Counted from the first letter of the stretch, positions 1-8,353 are shown. The stretch: DNA of 11,884 bases from Acanthaster planci (GCF_001949145.1 NW_019091363.1:3270650-3282533), one strand, 5' to 3'. Notes: generated by a model not told the origin, from the sequence alone. Translations and numbers: made by a program.

Positions 1-589
1 CCTACATTTCATCTTGCACTGTTATAGTTGTGTAACACCCAGTCATGCCAGCATGGTCAGTGCACAATGTGGCCTATCATCATGATACATGTGTAACTAG
101 TGAAGTTGCTAATGATATGCATGTGACGGAGTCATCAGGAAGTATATAGGCCCTCCTATTGTCAGTACGAGTGTACACTTGACAGTTTCTCCACATTCAC
201 ATAAGTTTGTGAACAGGCGTTTGAATAATAATCAGTGGGACTAAATGCTGAAGAATCTGAAGCATTTACTATAATTTGTCAAGAGTAAGCCGAAACTCCT
301 CTTGGAGTCATCACGTGGTTCCTTGAGGCAGTCACATAAATAAAAGAGTGACGAATTCTGGGCTTACACTTATTACGTGAGAGCAGTTCCTACATACGCA
401 GATTTTCTATTTGCTTTTTTTATCATTTTTTGTCAATAAAGTATTCTACAAACTAATACAAATTGATGAATAGATAACATAAAACCAAAAAAAATTAACG
501 TTAAAGAGCAAGTAGCATGTATTTTGCAAGTACGGGGCACGGAAATGAAAGAAAACGGTAAAGGCGCCCTCTATAAACACCATGAAGCA

Positions 590-900
590 AAGGGCGACAG
601 CACGCATCGCCTCGTGCGTCGTGTCGTGCGTCACGTCGTGCTTCAGGAGACATATTACACAACGCGATGCACGACACGATATATGACGCAACACAGGACC
701 GACGATCGACTGAAGGAGTTTGGTCAGAGAAATGCAAGAAGGAATGGATGTAAGACATTACGACGTGACGGGCAACGGCACGACGCGTGTCATAGGTTGG
801 CGCCGTCGCCTTCTTGCCATTATTACATTTGTACACAGACGGCACGACTCAAGGGAGCCGTTGTCCCGTCGAGTATTGTAGTTGCGTTGCCTTGGAAGAG
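590..900. repeat. GC-rich repeat patch with recurring GTCGTGC/GCACGAC units
   Basis: This stretch is far richer in GC than its flanks and repeats CGTCGTG-type units in both orientations (for example 610-640 against 664-690, and CGGCACGACG at 774-783 against CGGCACGACT at 840-849). The segment 803-821 is found perfectly inverted at 8306-8324, and 838-858 recurs at 8333-8353 with one difference. It behaves as a diverged dispersed, possibly palindromic (MITE-like) element. Long open frames here on both strands (114 and 143 codons) follow from base composition; they lack recognisable domains and I do not call them genes. Confidence 0.6.
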
Positions 901-1099
901 GCTAGAGAGAGACAGAAATGTGTGTCGTAAATGGTACACCATATATTATTCCTAAACCAACCCGAAGTAAAGGTCTTTGCACTTGACAGGTCACGCGTGA
1001 CAGACACCAGTATTACGTGTACGCGTAGCAGTACGTACCAATACGTTTGTACATAACATGTTTGGTTTCCTGTAGTACCATACTGCAGGCAGCAGTGTA

Positions 1100-1310
1100 A
1101 CTACGGGGGGGGGTCACAGGGGCACGTGCCCCTTCCCCCAGCGGATGCTCTTGCTCCACACCGAGTGCACCCCCACACACACACACAAATCTCAGTTGCG
1201 GTTTAATACATAGCTATGCAGCAGCAGCTTATTTTCTTGTAAGAGTCCCATTTGTGAGCACTCCCAGCTGCCCCCCGGAAATTTAGCCCCAAGAGACGCC
1301 ACTGACAGCG
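1100..1310. repeat. G/C-run repeat fragment with CACGTG palindrome
   Basis: Contains nine Gs (1105-1113), a perfect 16-base palindrome centred on CACGTG (1118-1133), C runs (1134-1138, 1171-1174, 1273-1278) and a CA repeat. Alternating G and C runs around GGGGCACGTGCCCC look like the degenerate end of a dispersed element rather than unique DNA. There is no coding signal. Confidence 0.45.
1174..1187. repeat. (CA)7 microsatellite
   Basis: Seven uninterrupted CA units following a C run. Confidence 0.8.
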
Positions 1311-1320
1311 GTTGGTACAC

Positions 1321-1338
1321 GTACATGTACATGTACAT
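1321..1338. repeat. (GTACAT)3 short tandem repeat
   Basis: Three perfect copies of GTACAT, largely self-complementary. Confidence 0.8.
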
Positions 1339-2120
1339 TGTATAATGCCGTGACAGTACACAGTGGCTCATCGGTGGTTTGCCCTTCGACAGAAAAGGCC
1401 GCCTTGGTCAAGGCTAGTGAACGCTTCAACCTCCATGTGACAGTTCATTCGACTTTGAAACATTTATCGCTATTCATGCTTTATAAAAGTGTACATAAAG
1501 CACCCATTGAACTCGTATTAACTCCTTAAGGCTGAAAAGTACATGCATTTGTTTGGAATCGGTTGTGTTGCTGCTATCTCATAAGTTTAGTCCAGGATTG
1601 TTTTGGGATGGACATTTTATTAGCGCTTTATAATTTATTGAACGAAGTTGCCATAGTTCCCAGCTCCAAGTTGTTTGGTCACATCATGATCAATTGTCTA
1701 TTGGCACACTGCAATTTTAAGCCCCCTTTTTGCTTTCTTGTACCATATAATGGGACACTCTTTGTAACACAGTCTCACTCAGAAGAAATTAACTTGAGCA
1801 CTTCTTTTTCTTCAATATACTTCATTGACCAGACTAATGTTTTGTCACCTAGCAATCGTATTTATGCACTAGGTAGCTAGGTATAGATTCACTTGGAAAA
1901 CATCTCCATGTGGGTAATAAAGGTGGCATGATTTTTATTAACAGTTTGGAGCGACCCATCGCAACACAAACGATGGTATGCTACATCAGAAATAGCACCA
2001 TCTTTGCTCTCACAAATATTGAGATCTTTAACTTAGATTCCTATAGAGATGGCTTCGCTTTTGGATCAAAATGGCCGACTTGTGAACAAGGGCAATATTG
2101 GTTGTTGAGATTATAAATCA

Positions 2121-2127
2121 ACTCACC
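2121..2127 (-). other. Splice donor of gene L exon (phase 2)
   Basis: Read on the minus strand the exon ends TACGG followed by GTGAGT, a near-consensus donor, directly after the FARYG motif where this family often has an intron. Two bases (GG) of a glycine codon are left on the exon. The frame continues into the intron for only one codon before TGA, so an unspliced transcript would stop right after Gly499. Confidence 0.88.
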
Positions 2128-3622
2128 CGTAGCGAGCAAATTGGGTCCAGTACTCTATCGTTCTGTTGGACAGGAGAGCCGCCTCCGTGTCATTCGGATA
2201 AACAGCGGTAATGAAACCAAAGACGTAGAAGATTTCTAAGGCATGTGGTGCCCCAGAGATCACATCCAACCACTCTGGCGGGAGAAAGAGCTCCCTGCCA
2301 GTTTCGTAGGTGAAATGGTAAAAATATGTGCTTGTGTTGGCCGCAGCTTGAGCGTGTCGAGTTAGGAAATTGATGCTGGCCACGTCAAAGTAAACATCAC
2401 CGGTCACATCCAGGTATCTCACCACATTTTGCATGGGGTCGTCCAGCTTGTCTGCACCGAAGTAGTAGGCAAAGACTGCGTTGGTGATTTCATGTGAAGT
2501 TTTACACTGACACAGTTGCATGAAATATCCTGTAGCTGCCCTAAACTCTTCGGCCGTATAACCATCTGTGTCTACACTTCCAATTAAAACGCTTCCATCT
2601 TGGTCGTTGAACCCCATGATGAGATCGTATTGTCCAATCCGAGGATGAGTCAGGAGGGAGGTTATATCGGTGGGAAAGAAGTCCCCATCGATAATTGGGG
2701 ACGTTGATGCAGCGAAAGTGTAAATAAGTAGGGTTTCCATACTAACATTCCGGAGGCATTGGATTATGCTACGGGATGAACTGTCGGTTGTGGGGTTACA
2801 CTTAAGCGCTGACGCCAACCCAAATGCCTGAAGCCGAGCTACATCAGCCGGGATCATCAGGTTAGGGAACACCACTCCACTCTCGGCAATTACCCGCTGA
2901 AAAAGATTGTTACTGTTTAGAGGTGAAATCATTTGTAAGGTCACGCTCCATCCTCCTGCCGACTCACCAAAGATGGTGATTTGGTCTGGATCACCACCAA
3001 AGTTGGCGATGTTGTCTTTGACCCACTGGAGAGCGAGACGTTGGTCCCACAGTCCGTAGTTCCCAGGTGCTGAGTCATCTCCGGTGCTGAAGAAGCCGAA
3101 AATTCCGAGTCGATAGTTGAAGTTAACCATGATAACCTGTCCTTGTAGGGCCAAGAGTGTGCCATCATAGTACATACCTTGTCCAAAGACTAAACCTCCA
3201 CCGTGAATGAAAACCATGACGGAAAGAGGCCCAGATAAAGCCACGGCATCATGAGGAACGTACACGTTCAGAAGCAGACAGTCTTCATCAATCTCGTCAT
3301 TTGGGAGAAAAGAAGTCAACGTTGAATTCGAGGCAGGTTGGGGGCAGCTTGGCCCAAACACAGTGGCGTTGAACACGTCGTCCCACGGAGTTTTCGGTAC
3401 GGGCTTGGCGAAGCGCAGCTGCCCAATCGGTGGCTCAGCGTACGGTATGCCTGTGTATCGCGTTACAAGTTGTTCCGTCCAAGGGAGGTACGGTACTTTT
3501 ATCCCCATGACAGGGCCTAACGTGGTATTTGTAATAACGGTTTGTGCCCATCCAGCGTGCAAAGAAGCCGTGAAAACGAGTAAAGTTGGGAGGATGACAC
3601 CCAAAGCATGTTTGGAAGCCAT
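2127..3622 (-). CDS. Carboxylesterase/cholinesterase-like secreted or ectoenzyme, 5' coding exon (partial gene, gene L)
   Basis: Type-B carboxylesterase family (alpha/beta hydrolase), predicted to hydrolyse carboxylic esters in the secretory pathway or outside the cell. I start at the ATG at 3622: it is the first ATG of the open frame, has G at -3 and +4, and begins a signal peptide (residues 1-26, likely cleavage after AGWA). In order: GIPYAEPPIGQLRF (58-71); Cys93-Cys115 loop ending EDCLLLN; oxyanion hole HGGG 140-143; GESAG with nucleophile Ser221; Cys275-Cys289; GFNDQDGS with Asp342 as the acid; GAPH with His460; then FARYG. The triad is therefore complete. No Trp lies in the 93-115 loop where cholinesterases carry their choline-binding Trp, so this is probably not a cholinesterase. 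Seven N-glycosylation sequons (N32, 85, 99, 292, 429, 477, 486) fit secretion. The exon holds 498 codons plus two bases and ends at a GTGAGT donor; about 60-150 C-terminal residues are missing to the left. The family is certain; the substrate is unknown. Confidence 0.95.
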
Positions 3623-3990
3623 CTCGATATAGGCAGAGTAAATCCGACAGCTGTTTACTTCGAGAGTGTTATCAGAGTGCAATGGTGCAGTGGGACCTCC
3701 GAGCTCAGTTTTCCTAAATAGGCCTCGGGACAATAAGCGTCAAAAGTTTTCCTTTCGCGACGCACCTTACGTGTTCACTTCGTGTTTACACTGTCCGACG
3801 GATATAAATCTAATTTATGATTTACATGTTCTAGATATTGTCAACTCCCGCACGTTAATGAGCCAAAAAGGGAGAAAAAAGCTCCAATTGACTCTTTTCG
3901 GAAAGTGCCTAAAAGTCAGTGTAGTCTGGTGCTGATCCAAATTGTTATGTAACGTCTGGGAACCAATCACATTTCTGACGTGACGGATGT
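3623..3990 (-). promoter_or_regulatory. 5' UTR and putative promoter region of gene L
   Basis: The frame stays open upstream of the ATG at 3622 back to about 3733 but without another ATG, so this is probably 5' UTR. No convincing TATA box faces leftward; a TATAAAT at 3803-3809 points the other way. About 350 bases upstream are an ATTGG (CCAAT on plus at 3963-3967) and, 8 bases beyond it, TGACGTGA (3976-3983), one base off a cAMP-response element. These motifs are short and may be chance. No splice acceptor near the ATG demanded an upstream exon, but one cannot be excluded. Confidence 0.3.
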
Positions 3991-4555
3991 TCGTTTGGTT
4001 TAATGCGTGAGTTCAGCCGTGGGATGGAGACTACCACCTGAAGTACAATGTTGTGCAGCGGAATTCTTGGGTTGTTTCTAGAAATGTGAACACCGATGGA
4101 GTAGAAAAACCTATAAACCACAATCCGAGGGTCGAAATTGATCACACGCTGCAACAGCCTGTTTTGGGGGGAAGGTTTTGTTGGAAAACTTGCAAAAGCG
4201 GCTAACATCTCTGGAAAAGGTCGATTATAAACCCAAATATTTTTAGATTGATTTTCCTGCTGATAAGATATAAATATTCTGTACAATGTCTCAGTACATC
4301 ACACTGCTTGACCATTTTATAGATATTGACATAAGTTAGCGAGTTATTTGGTTATCTTTGGTGCGTGTGGAGTGAGTAAACAGATTGTGCCGTTGCCATG
4401 TTCATGCCGTCGGTGTTATCCACATGTTACGTACAGGTTGGAAATGTGTGACCAAAAGTAGATGATGTTTGCAAGTTGTCCAACAGAGCCTTCCCGAAAA
4501 AAGCAGGCTGTTGTAGCATGTAATCAATTCCAACCCCTTGATTTTGATTTGATGT
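3991..4555. other. Intergenic DNA, nothing recognised
   Basis: Unique-looking AT-rich sequence upstream of gene L. The minus open frames at 3945-4286 and 4402-4662 have no motif, and the latter overlaps repeat copy A, so I do not treat them as genes. Confidence 0.5.
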
Positions 4556-4595
4556 GGTTGGTTATGCTTGAGTGGTTGGTTGTGGTTGATTGTGG
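4556..4595 (+). repeat. GGTTGG-type low-complexity stretch
   Basis: GG pairs separated by short T/G spacers: GGTTGG at 4556-4561, then GGTTGG, GG and GG at 4574-4595. This is a two-tier G-quadruplex-capable pattern on plus. It lies just outside the end of repeat copy A and may be its tail or simple sequence. Confidence 0.4.
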
Positions 4596-4609
4596 AAGAG
4601 TGTACCGCG

Positions 4610-4892
4610 CGTGATGTGTCATACAGTGGAATATTCCATACAAAGTTTGTGAAATAAGTCACCTAGTACACCTAGGCACGGGTTTCATAAAGAAGGAACG
4701 ATCTGGGAAATTGAGTCAACAAGATACTGAATAGACCGCGAAGGTCGTGTACGCAACTATGCCTAGGTTTCACAAAGGACGACTCGCTTGATTAATTCCA
4801 AACTGATCTGATCTTGATGAATGTATACACTGCGCGGGCAAGGGCATGAAACCATGAAATACAAACGCATAATAGACATCATGTGTATGCCT
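4610..4892 (-). repeat. Dispersed element, copy A (minus orientation)
   Basis: Reverse-complement matches run in the same order to two plus-strand segments. 4767-4892 pairs with 5161-5289 (perfect blocks: 4881-4892 with 5161-5172; 4794-4810 with 5246-5262; 4767-4778 with 5278-5289). 4610-4766 pairs with 6155-6300 (perfect blocks: 4744-4757 with 6173-6186; 4712-4729 with 6201-6218; 4687-4702 with 6228-6243). Overall identity by eye is roughly 80%. Copy A carries about 34 bases near 4655-4687 that are absent from copy C, flanked by TTAT. A CCTAGG...GTTTCA(T/C)AAAG motif occurs twice inside it (4671-4692 and 4762-4777). No coding capacity; the family is not named. Confidence 0.8.
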
Positions 4893-5160
4893 AGTACAGC
4901 CCTCTTCTGGGTTTGTTTCTTGCTAAGTTATAATCATTTCGTGGAGGGATAATCCCTTCACGGTATGCGAAGGACAAGTAGAGGTACAGGTAGTTTACAT
5001 ATTTTTGAAAAGCGCCTTTTCCTTATGATTCAGCAATCTGGTGAAAGAGCTTGGGCTATTCCTGGAGTTCGCATTTTGTGAACAAGTTTCCCGTCTTCTG
5101 TACCACTAGTAATGCGTTCGTGTTTCCGGGTGAGGGCAAACTATAGCATAGGTGTAAGTA

Positions 5161-5289
5161 AGGCATACACATGGTATCTATTATGTGTGGAGTTTCATGG
5201 TTTCGTTGCCCCTTGCCCGCGCTGTGTATATGGCTTCATGAAGACCAGATCAGTTTGGAATTTATCAAGCGAGTGGTCCTTTGTGAAAC
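5161..5289 (+). repeat. Dispersed element, copy B (first half)
   Basis: Inverted partner of 4767-4892, at by-eye identity of about 80-85% with small indels. The match ends at GTGAAAC (5283-5289), exactly where the second half of the element begins to match around 6155. B and C are best read as one plus-strand copy interrupted by other DNA. Confidence 0.8.
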
Positions 5290-6154
5290 AAGTTTCCTTC
5301 CTCAACTTATTTTTCTTATTGTTCAGGGTCGTAGACTGGAATGCAAGTTAGCTTTTGTGATGGAAACGAGACGTTTGGTGACTTATTTTTGTGAGTCAAT
5401 AATCTTAAGTAATCAAAATATGCAGTAGCCTTTTTCGAGCAGTGAAAATTCGTTTATTTCCTCTCTTCGTGCAAAAGACATCATGATATTTTTGCAATCG
5501 GGGTTTTCATATGAATGTGAAACACATAAATATGAAGCCAGCGTTGAACTAAAGGCCACCCTTATAGTCATTAGCTTGCAAAAGTTTTTAAAGCCAGATT
5601 CATGAACTTAAAAATGAGGTTCGCTGTGATTTTATTCTGTCACAGCAATGCATTGCTTAACCGAAAGTCCGGTTGATATTCAAATAGTGTAGAATTTAGT
5701 AGGGTTTAATGATGTCGATAAAAAACAGTTTACGATATGTCAAGGGACGATACTCTCTTTGCACGAAATGGCTCAATACCTCTTTTAAAAAACGTTTGCA
5801 CTTATGGCTTTACCATGTGTGTCATTACAAACGTCCACTGCAAATATATATGTGGGGTATATCTTCAGGAAAACGCCTACAAAAATATTCCCAACGGTTT
5901 ATGTTGTACTCTATGTTGGCAAGACGCAGTGCGGCGTCTCCATTTGAGACTACGGCATACACAAGTATCGAAAACTGGCTACGGCTCTCCAAAAGAAGCA
6001 GCGGTGCACCGCTGCTTCTTTTGAAAAACATTCAAAGCCGTGTCGTAGGTCTGCTGGAGACAGGACCGGATTTTGGCTACCCTGTCATGCGCCACCCCAA
6101 ACAATCCCATGTATTAACTAAACTGAAACACGCCGGCAGTGCTGGGTGAACGTA
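5290..6154. mobile_element. Probable insertion splitting the dispersed element (unclassified)
   Basis: About 865 bases separate the two halves of the plus-strand element, which are contiguous in copy A. GTGAAAC at the left junction and GTGGAAAC at the right would fit a short target-site duplication. I see no terminal inverted repeats, poly(A) tail or transposase domain, so the kind of element is unknown. A plus-strand open frame of 146 codons (5709-6149) runs to within a few bases of the right junction but shows no recognised motif. The insert contains the perfect palindrome at 5990-6023. A deletion or rearrangement in copy A is a less direct explanation. Confidence 0.4.
5990..6023. repeat. 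Perfect 34-bp palindrome without spacer
   Basis: Two 17-base arms are exact reverse complements meeting at GTGCAC (6004-6009), with no unpaired centre. A looser outer pairing is visible: TACGGCT upstream (5979-5985) against AGCCGTG downstream. The chance of a 17-bp-arm palindrome in 12 kb is below one in a million. It could extrude as a cruciform but has no loop for a microRNA-type hairpin. Confidence 0.95.
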
Positions 6155-6300
6155 CGTGGAAACGTAGGCGTAGTTGCGTACACGACGTTCGCGTTCAACT
6201 CAGTATCTTGTTGACTCATTTTCCCAAATCGTTCCTTCTTTATTTTACTAAGTGCGTATGGAAAATTCCGCTGTGTGACACCGTCACAGTACACAGCCAT
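6155..6300 (+). repeat. Dispersed element, copy C (second half)
   Basis: Inverted partner of 4610-4766, lacking about 34 bases at the TTAT junction near 6243. It starts with GTGGAAAC, one base different from the GTGAAAC that ends copy B. Similarity to copy A fades after about 6296. Confidence 0.78.
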
Positions 6301-6359
6301 TTCACTGCAGACGCCAACATTCAGTTGCGCAGTGGGTCAGAATGGGATATCAAGGTGCG

Positions 6360-6375
6360 CCCCCCCCCACCAAAA
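6360..6375 (+). repeat. Poly-C/poly-A tract
   Basis: A run of Cs followed by an A-rich stretch; a similar C-run then A-run occurs at about 6967-6983. The two tracts flank the direct-repeat patch and are slippage-prone. Confidence 0.5.
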
Positions 6376-6466
6376 AATAAAAGTCGCAATCGCTTGCACG
6401 GCAACTTTGGTTTTCAGAGTTCAGACCCAATGGTTGGTCGTCATGTAAACAACTGGTATTATAGAT

Positions 6467-6546
6467 TTTTTCCTGTGATGTCCCGATTGTGCTGGACCTG
6501 TGATGTGTTGTGATAGTATCAGTGCATAGTGTTGTGATGGTAATCT
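6467..6546 (+). repeat. Direct repeat, copy 1 (with internal duplication)
   Basis: 6467-6514 matches 6841-6888 at 44 of 48 positions. It is followed by 24 extra bases ending in a second GTGTTGTGAT, then GGTAATCT (6539-6546), which in copy 2 follows directly. Copy 1 therefore gained, or copy 2 lost, a short unit bounded by GTGTTGTGAT. Confidence 0.8.
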
Positions 6547-6582
6547 ACCTATTCAAGACAAACTAGTCAACCATGCGGTTGG

Positions 6583-6600
6583 CACGTGCACTTGCACGTG
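6583..6600. repeat. CACGTG inverted repeat (hairpin, two E-boxes)
   Basis: CACGTGCA, two bases, then TGCACGTG: perfect 8-bp arms holding two palindromic CACGTG E-box cores 12 bases apart. It lies between the two direct repeats. Arms this short are expected by chance about once in several such windows, so function is not implied. Confidence 0.6.
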
Positions 6601-6840
6601 GTTGAAGCTGCCCATATGAATACATATATATGCATCGCCGTGACCAAGGCGGTCCACACTTGAAAAGATGATATTGTTCTCATTAGAGCAATCCAGTCAC
6701 TTGGGTGAACAGGGGTTATATGTTCTTCTTGAGACGATTCGTTTTGGTATTGCAGATTTGCTGGTCTGTAGAATAGGCCTACCAATGCTTGAAGTGGAAC
6801 AAGTTGAACCAGGTACAACCGTGCCTTTCAATGTGAGACC

Positions 6841-6896
6841 TTTTTCCAGTGATGTCACGATCGTGCTGGACCTGTGGTGTGTTGTGATGGTAATCT
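6841..6896 (+). repeat. Direct repeat, copy 2
   Basis: Partner of 6467-6546, 374 bases downstream in the same orientation, without the 24-base internal duplication. Similarity does not extend clearly beyond it on either side. Confidence 0.8.
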
Positions 6897-7315
6897 CAAC
6901 ACAGTGTACAGTGAAATAATGGACGTAGGGACACAGATCGATGTTACTGTGTGTAGAACTTGTGTACCCCCCCCCAAAAAAACACAGGTAACATGAAACT
7001 TGAATAGCGCCCCCAGGAGGCTTGCTTGAGAAAGTAAACAATGAGATGAAGTTACAGACACTGCCAGCAGGTTTTGTGCACAACTTTTTGACTGTACCCT
7101 CTTTGACCCAATGAGCCATATCGAAAGCCCCTATTACAAGTCACAATTGAAAGTTGAAAGAGTTCAGATCCATAACTTCATTGTCGACAGACGTCCATTG
7201 GAATTGGCCGACAATATAGGAAATTCTTGAATACTTAATACTTTACGGCTTTTTTTAGTGGTGGGAGTAGTTTTGATAGCTTTTTGCAGGTTTGGGGATA
7301 GAAGAGAGATAATAC
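6897..7315. other. Intergenic DNA, nothing beyond a C/A tract
   Basis: Holds the C-run then A-run at about 6967-6983. Overlapping minus open frames (6697-7119, 6855-7061) give incompatible, motif-free peptides and are not supported as genes. Confidence 0.45.
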
Positions 7316-7765
7316 TCAAGCCCACCACCTTTCTCCCAATAACACGAAGACACTTTGCCTTTTGCAAGGGGCCACGGACCTCATTGCCTCCCTTATTGCG
7401 ACATTTTCAATTAGATTACCAGCTTGTTCCTTCTGTAGGTTTTGCAGTGAAACCTCACACGATTGAATGATATACCCTTTTTCGAATGCTTTTTGTTTGC
7501 TCATTCCAGTTACAATCAAGCAGACGGAATCTGAATCAGTTTTTCTTTGTTGTGTCAGCTTTGTTGGAGTTATGACTGTAAACTGCAAAAAAAGATTTTT
7601 CGTATTAACGCCCTTGTGAAACTGTGCAAAGGAATTCCCTTTACGCGCTTTCTGGGAGAAGTGTTTGTGCTCTCTTCTGCTTGAAACATTGTGAAAATGA
7701 CAGTCAGATTTACTTGGCCGACCTCTCCAATGTTCTGCCAGGCTCGGTTGATGTGACATCTTCAT
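7316..7765 (-). CDS. Doubtful open reading frame, 149 codons, function unknown
   Basis: Open from the ATG at 7765 to TGA at 7316. At this base composition a stop-free run of this length is expected only about once in ten such windows, so it is mildly unusual. The protein is rich in Lys, Arg, Ser and Gln with scattered His and Cys, and has no signal peptide, membrane helix or motif I recognise. Codon use shows no strong third-position bias and no promoter or poly(A) signal is obvious. Shorter open frames lie just upstream on the same strand (for example 7809-8009). It could be a remnant of an old gene or repeat, or chance. Confidence 0.2.
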   Translation of the reverse strand: MKMSHQPSLAEHWRGRPSKSDCHFHNVSSRREHKHFSQKARKGNSFAQFHKGVNTKNLFLQFTVITPTKLTQQRKTDSDSVCLIVTGMSKQKAFEKGYIIQSCEVSLQNLQKEQAGNLIENVAIREAMRSVAPCKRQSVFVLLGERWWA

Positions 7766-8305
7766 CAAATGCCAACAGTAATTTTATCTGCTGTCCTGTT
7801 TTTGAGAGCTACCAATAAATGTCAGCTTGGAAACATAATTCCCTTTGGCTCCTCCGTGTTCTTACGTTCAAAGTTGTGTTCGTTTCGGGTGCTTGTGCCC
7901 ATTTCCTTTGTAAAGCACCCTGCTTTTTTTGCTTCTCGACACCGGACTGCCGAATCGTCTGCAGAATGTCACACAGCTGTATGTTACATGGCAAGACCAT
8001 GTAATGCATGTTGCTTTCTCAACCAAAAGTACATCAACATAATACACAGAAAAGCTACTGGCTTGCCATAATAATTTACACACTGACACTCCTTTGAAAA
8101 TGAAACTGCCCGAGGGTATAATATTGCAGAACACTGACTTGTTAAGAAAGTGTAGAATTAAGGCGAGGCCAATGAGACTCGATACCGTTAACAGAGGTCA
8201 GAAAAGGGACCAACAAGCATCTGACTTGAAAAACTGACCTCAAATCGTTGATCGCAGACCCGTGTAGTACGAAAATGATGCAGAAAGGCTAACTGGCTTA
8301 AAGGA
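7766..8305. other. Intergenic DNA with competing short open frames
   Basis: Overlapping frames of 60-100 codons on both strands between 7769 and 8134 contradict each other and none shows a domain. A plus-strand AATAAA at 7813-7818, with another at 8550-8555, could be a poly(A) signal of an old retro-copied sequence, but no associated gene was found. Confidence 0.4.
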
Positions 8306-8353
8306 AATGGCAAGAAGGCGACGGTCAAACCCGACGGCACGACGCAAGGGAGC
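8306..8353. repeat. Second, rearranged copy of the 803-858 repeat
   Basis: 8306-8324 is a perfect 19-base reverse complement of 803-821, and 8333-8353 matches 838-858 in direct orientation at 20 of 21 positions. The two blocks therefore sit in the same order but one is flipped, with spacers of 8 and 16 bases. A chance 19-base match within a window of this size is very unlikely. Confidence 0.7.

Larger units (their letters stand above)
1..2126 (-). other. Intron of gene L (3' exon not found)
   Basis: By extension of the donor at 2126, this stretch should be intron. I looked on minus for a continuation carrying the family's W-P-x-F/Y and F-W motifs or a transmembrane helix. There is no reverse-complemented Trp-Pro codon pair (GGCCA on plus) and no open frame resembling the gene R terminal exon, so the remaining exon(s) probably lie left of the window. 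The stretch is AT-rich apart from two GC-rich repeat patches. Plus-strand open frames of about 60-105 codons between 1338 and 2116 have no recognisable motif. Confidence 0.6.

Noticed and set aside
524-955. 143-codon plus-strand open frame (and a 114-codon minus frame) in the GC-rich patch
   Set aside because: The patch is a repeat with recurring CGTCGTG units that keep both strands open; no domain or coding-type codon pattern, and parts recur inverted at 8306-8353.
1348-1363. 16-base near match (15/16) to 6281-6296 at the end of repeat copy C
   Set aside because: A single-mismatch 16-mer pair is expected about once or twice by chance in a window this size, and the flanks do not align.
1563-1880. 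105-codon plus-strand open frame rich in hydrophobic residues
   Set aside because: Inside the intron of gene L on the opposite strand, AT-driven composition, no signal peptide or domain.
2123-3733. Longer N-terminus for gene L starting at 3733
   Set aside because: That start is TTG, not ATG. The first ATG is at 3622, has good context and starts a signal peptide directly.
4574-4595. Functional G-quadruplex
   Set aside because: Only two-tier GG pairs with a long last spacer in simple sequence; no positional reason to assign function.
5709-6149. 146-codon plus-strand open frame
   Set aside because: No recognisable motif, weak codon bias, no obvious start context, and it runs through the perfect palindrome; it lies in a probable insertion. 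Kept only as a remark there.
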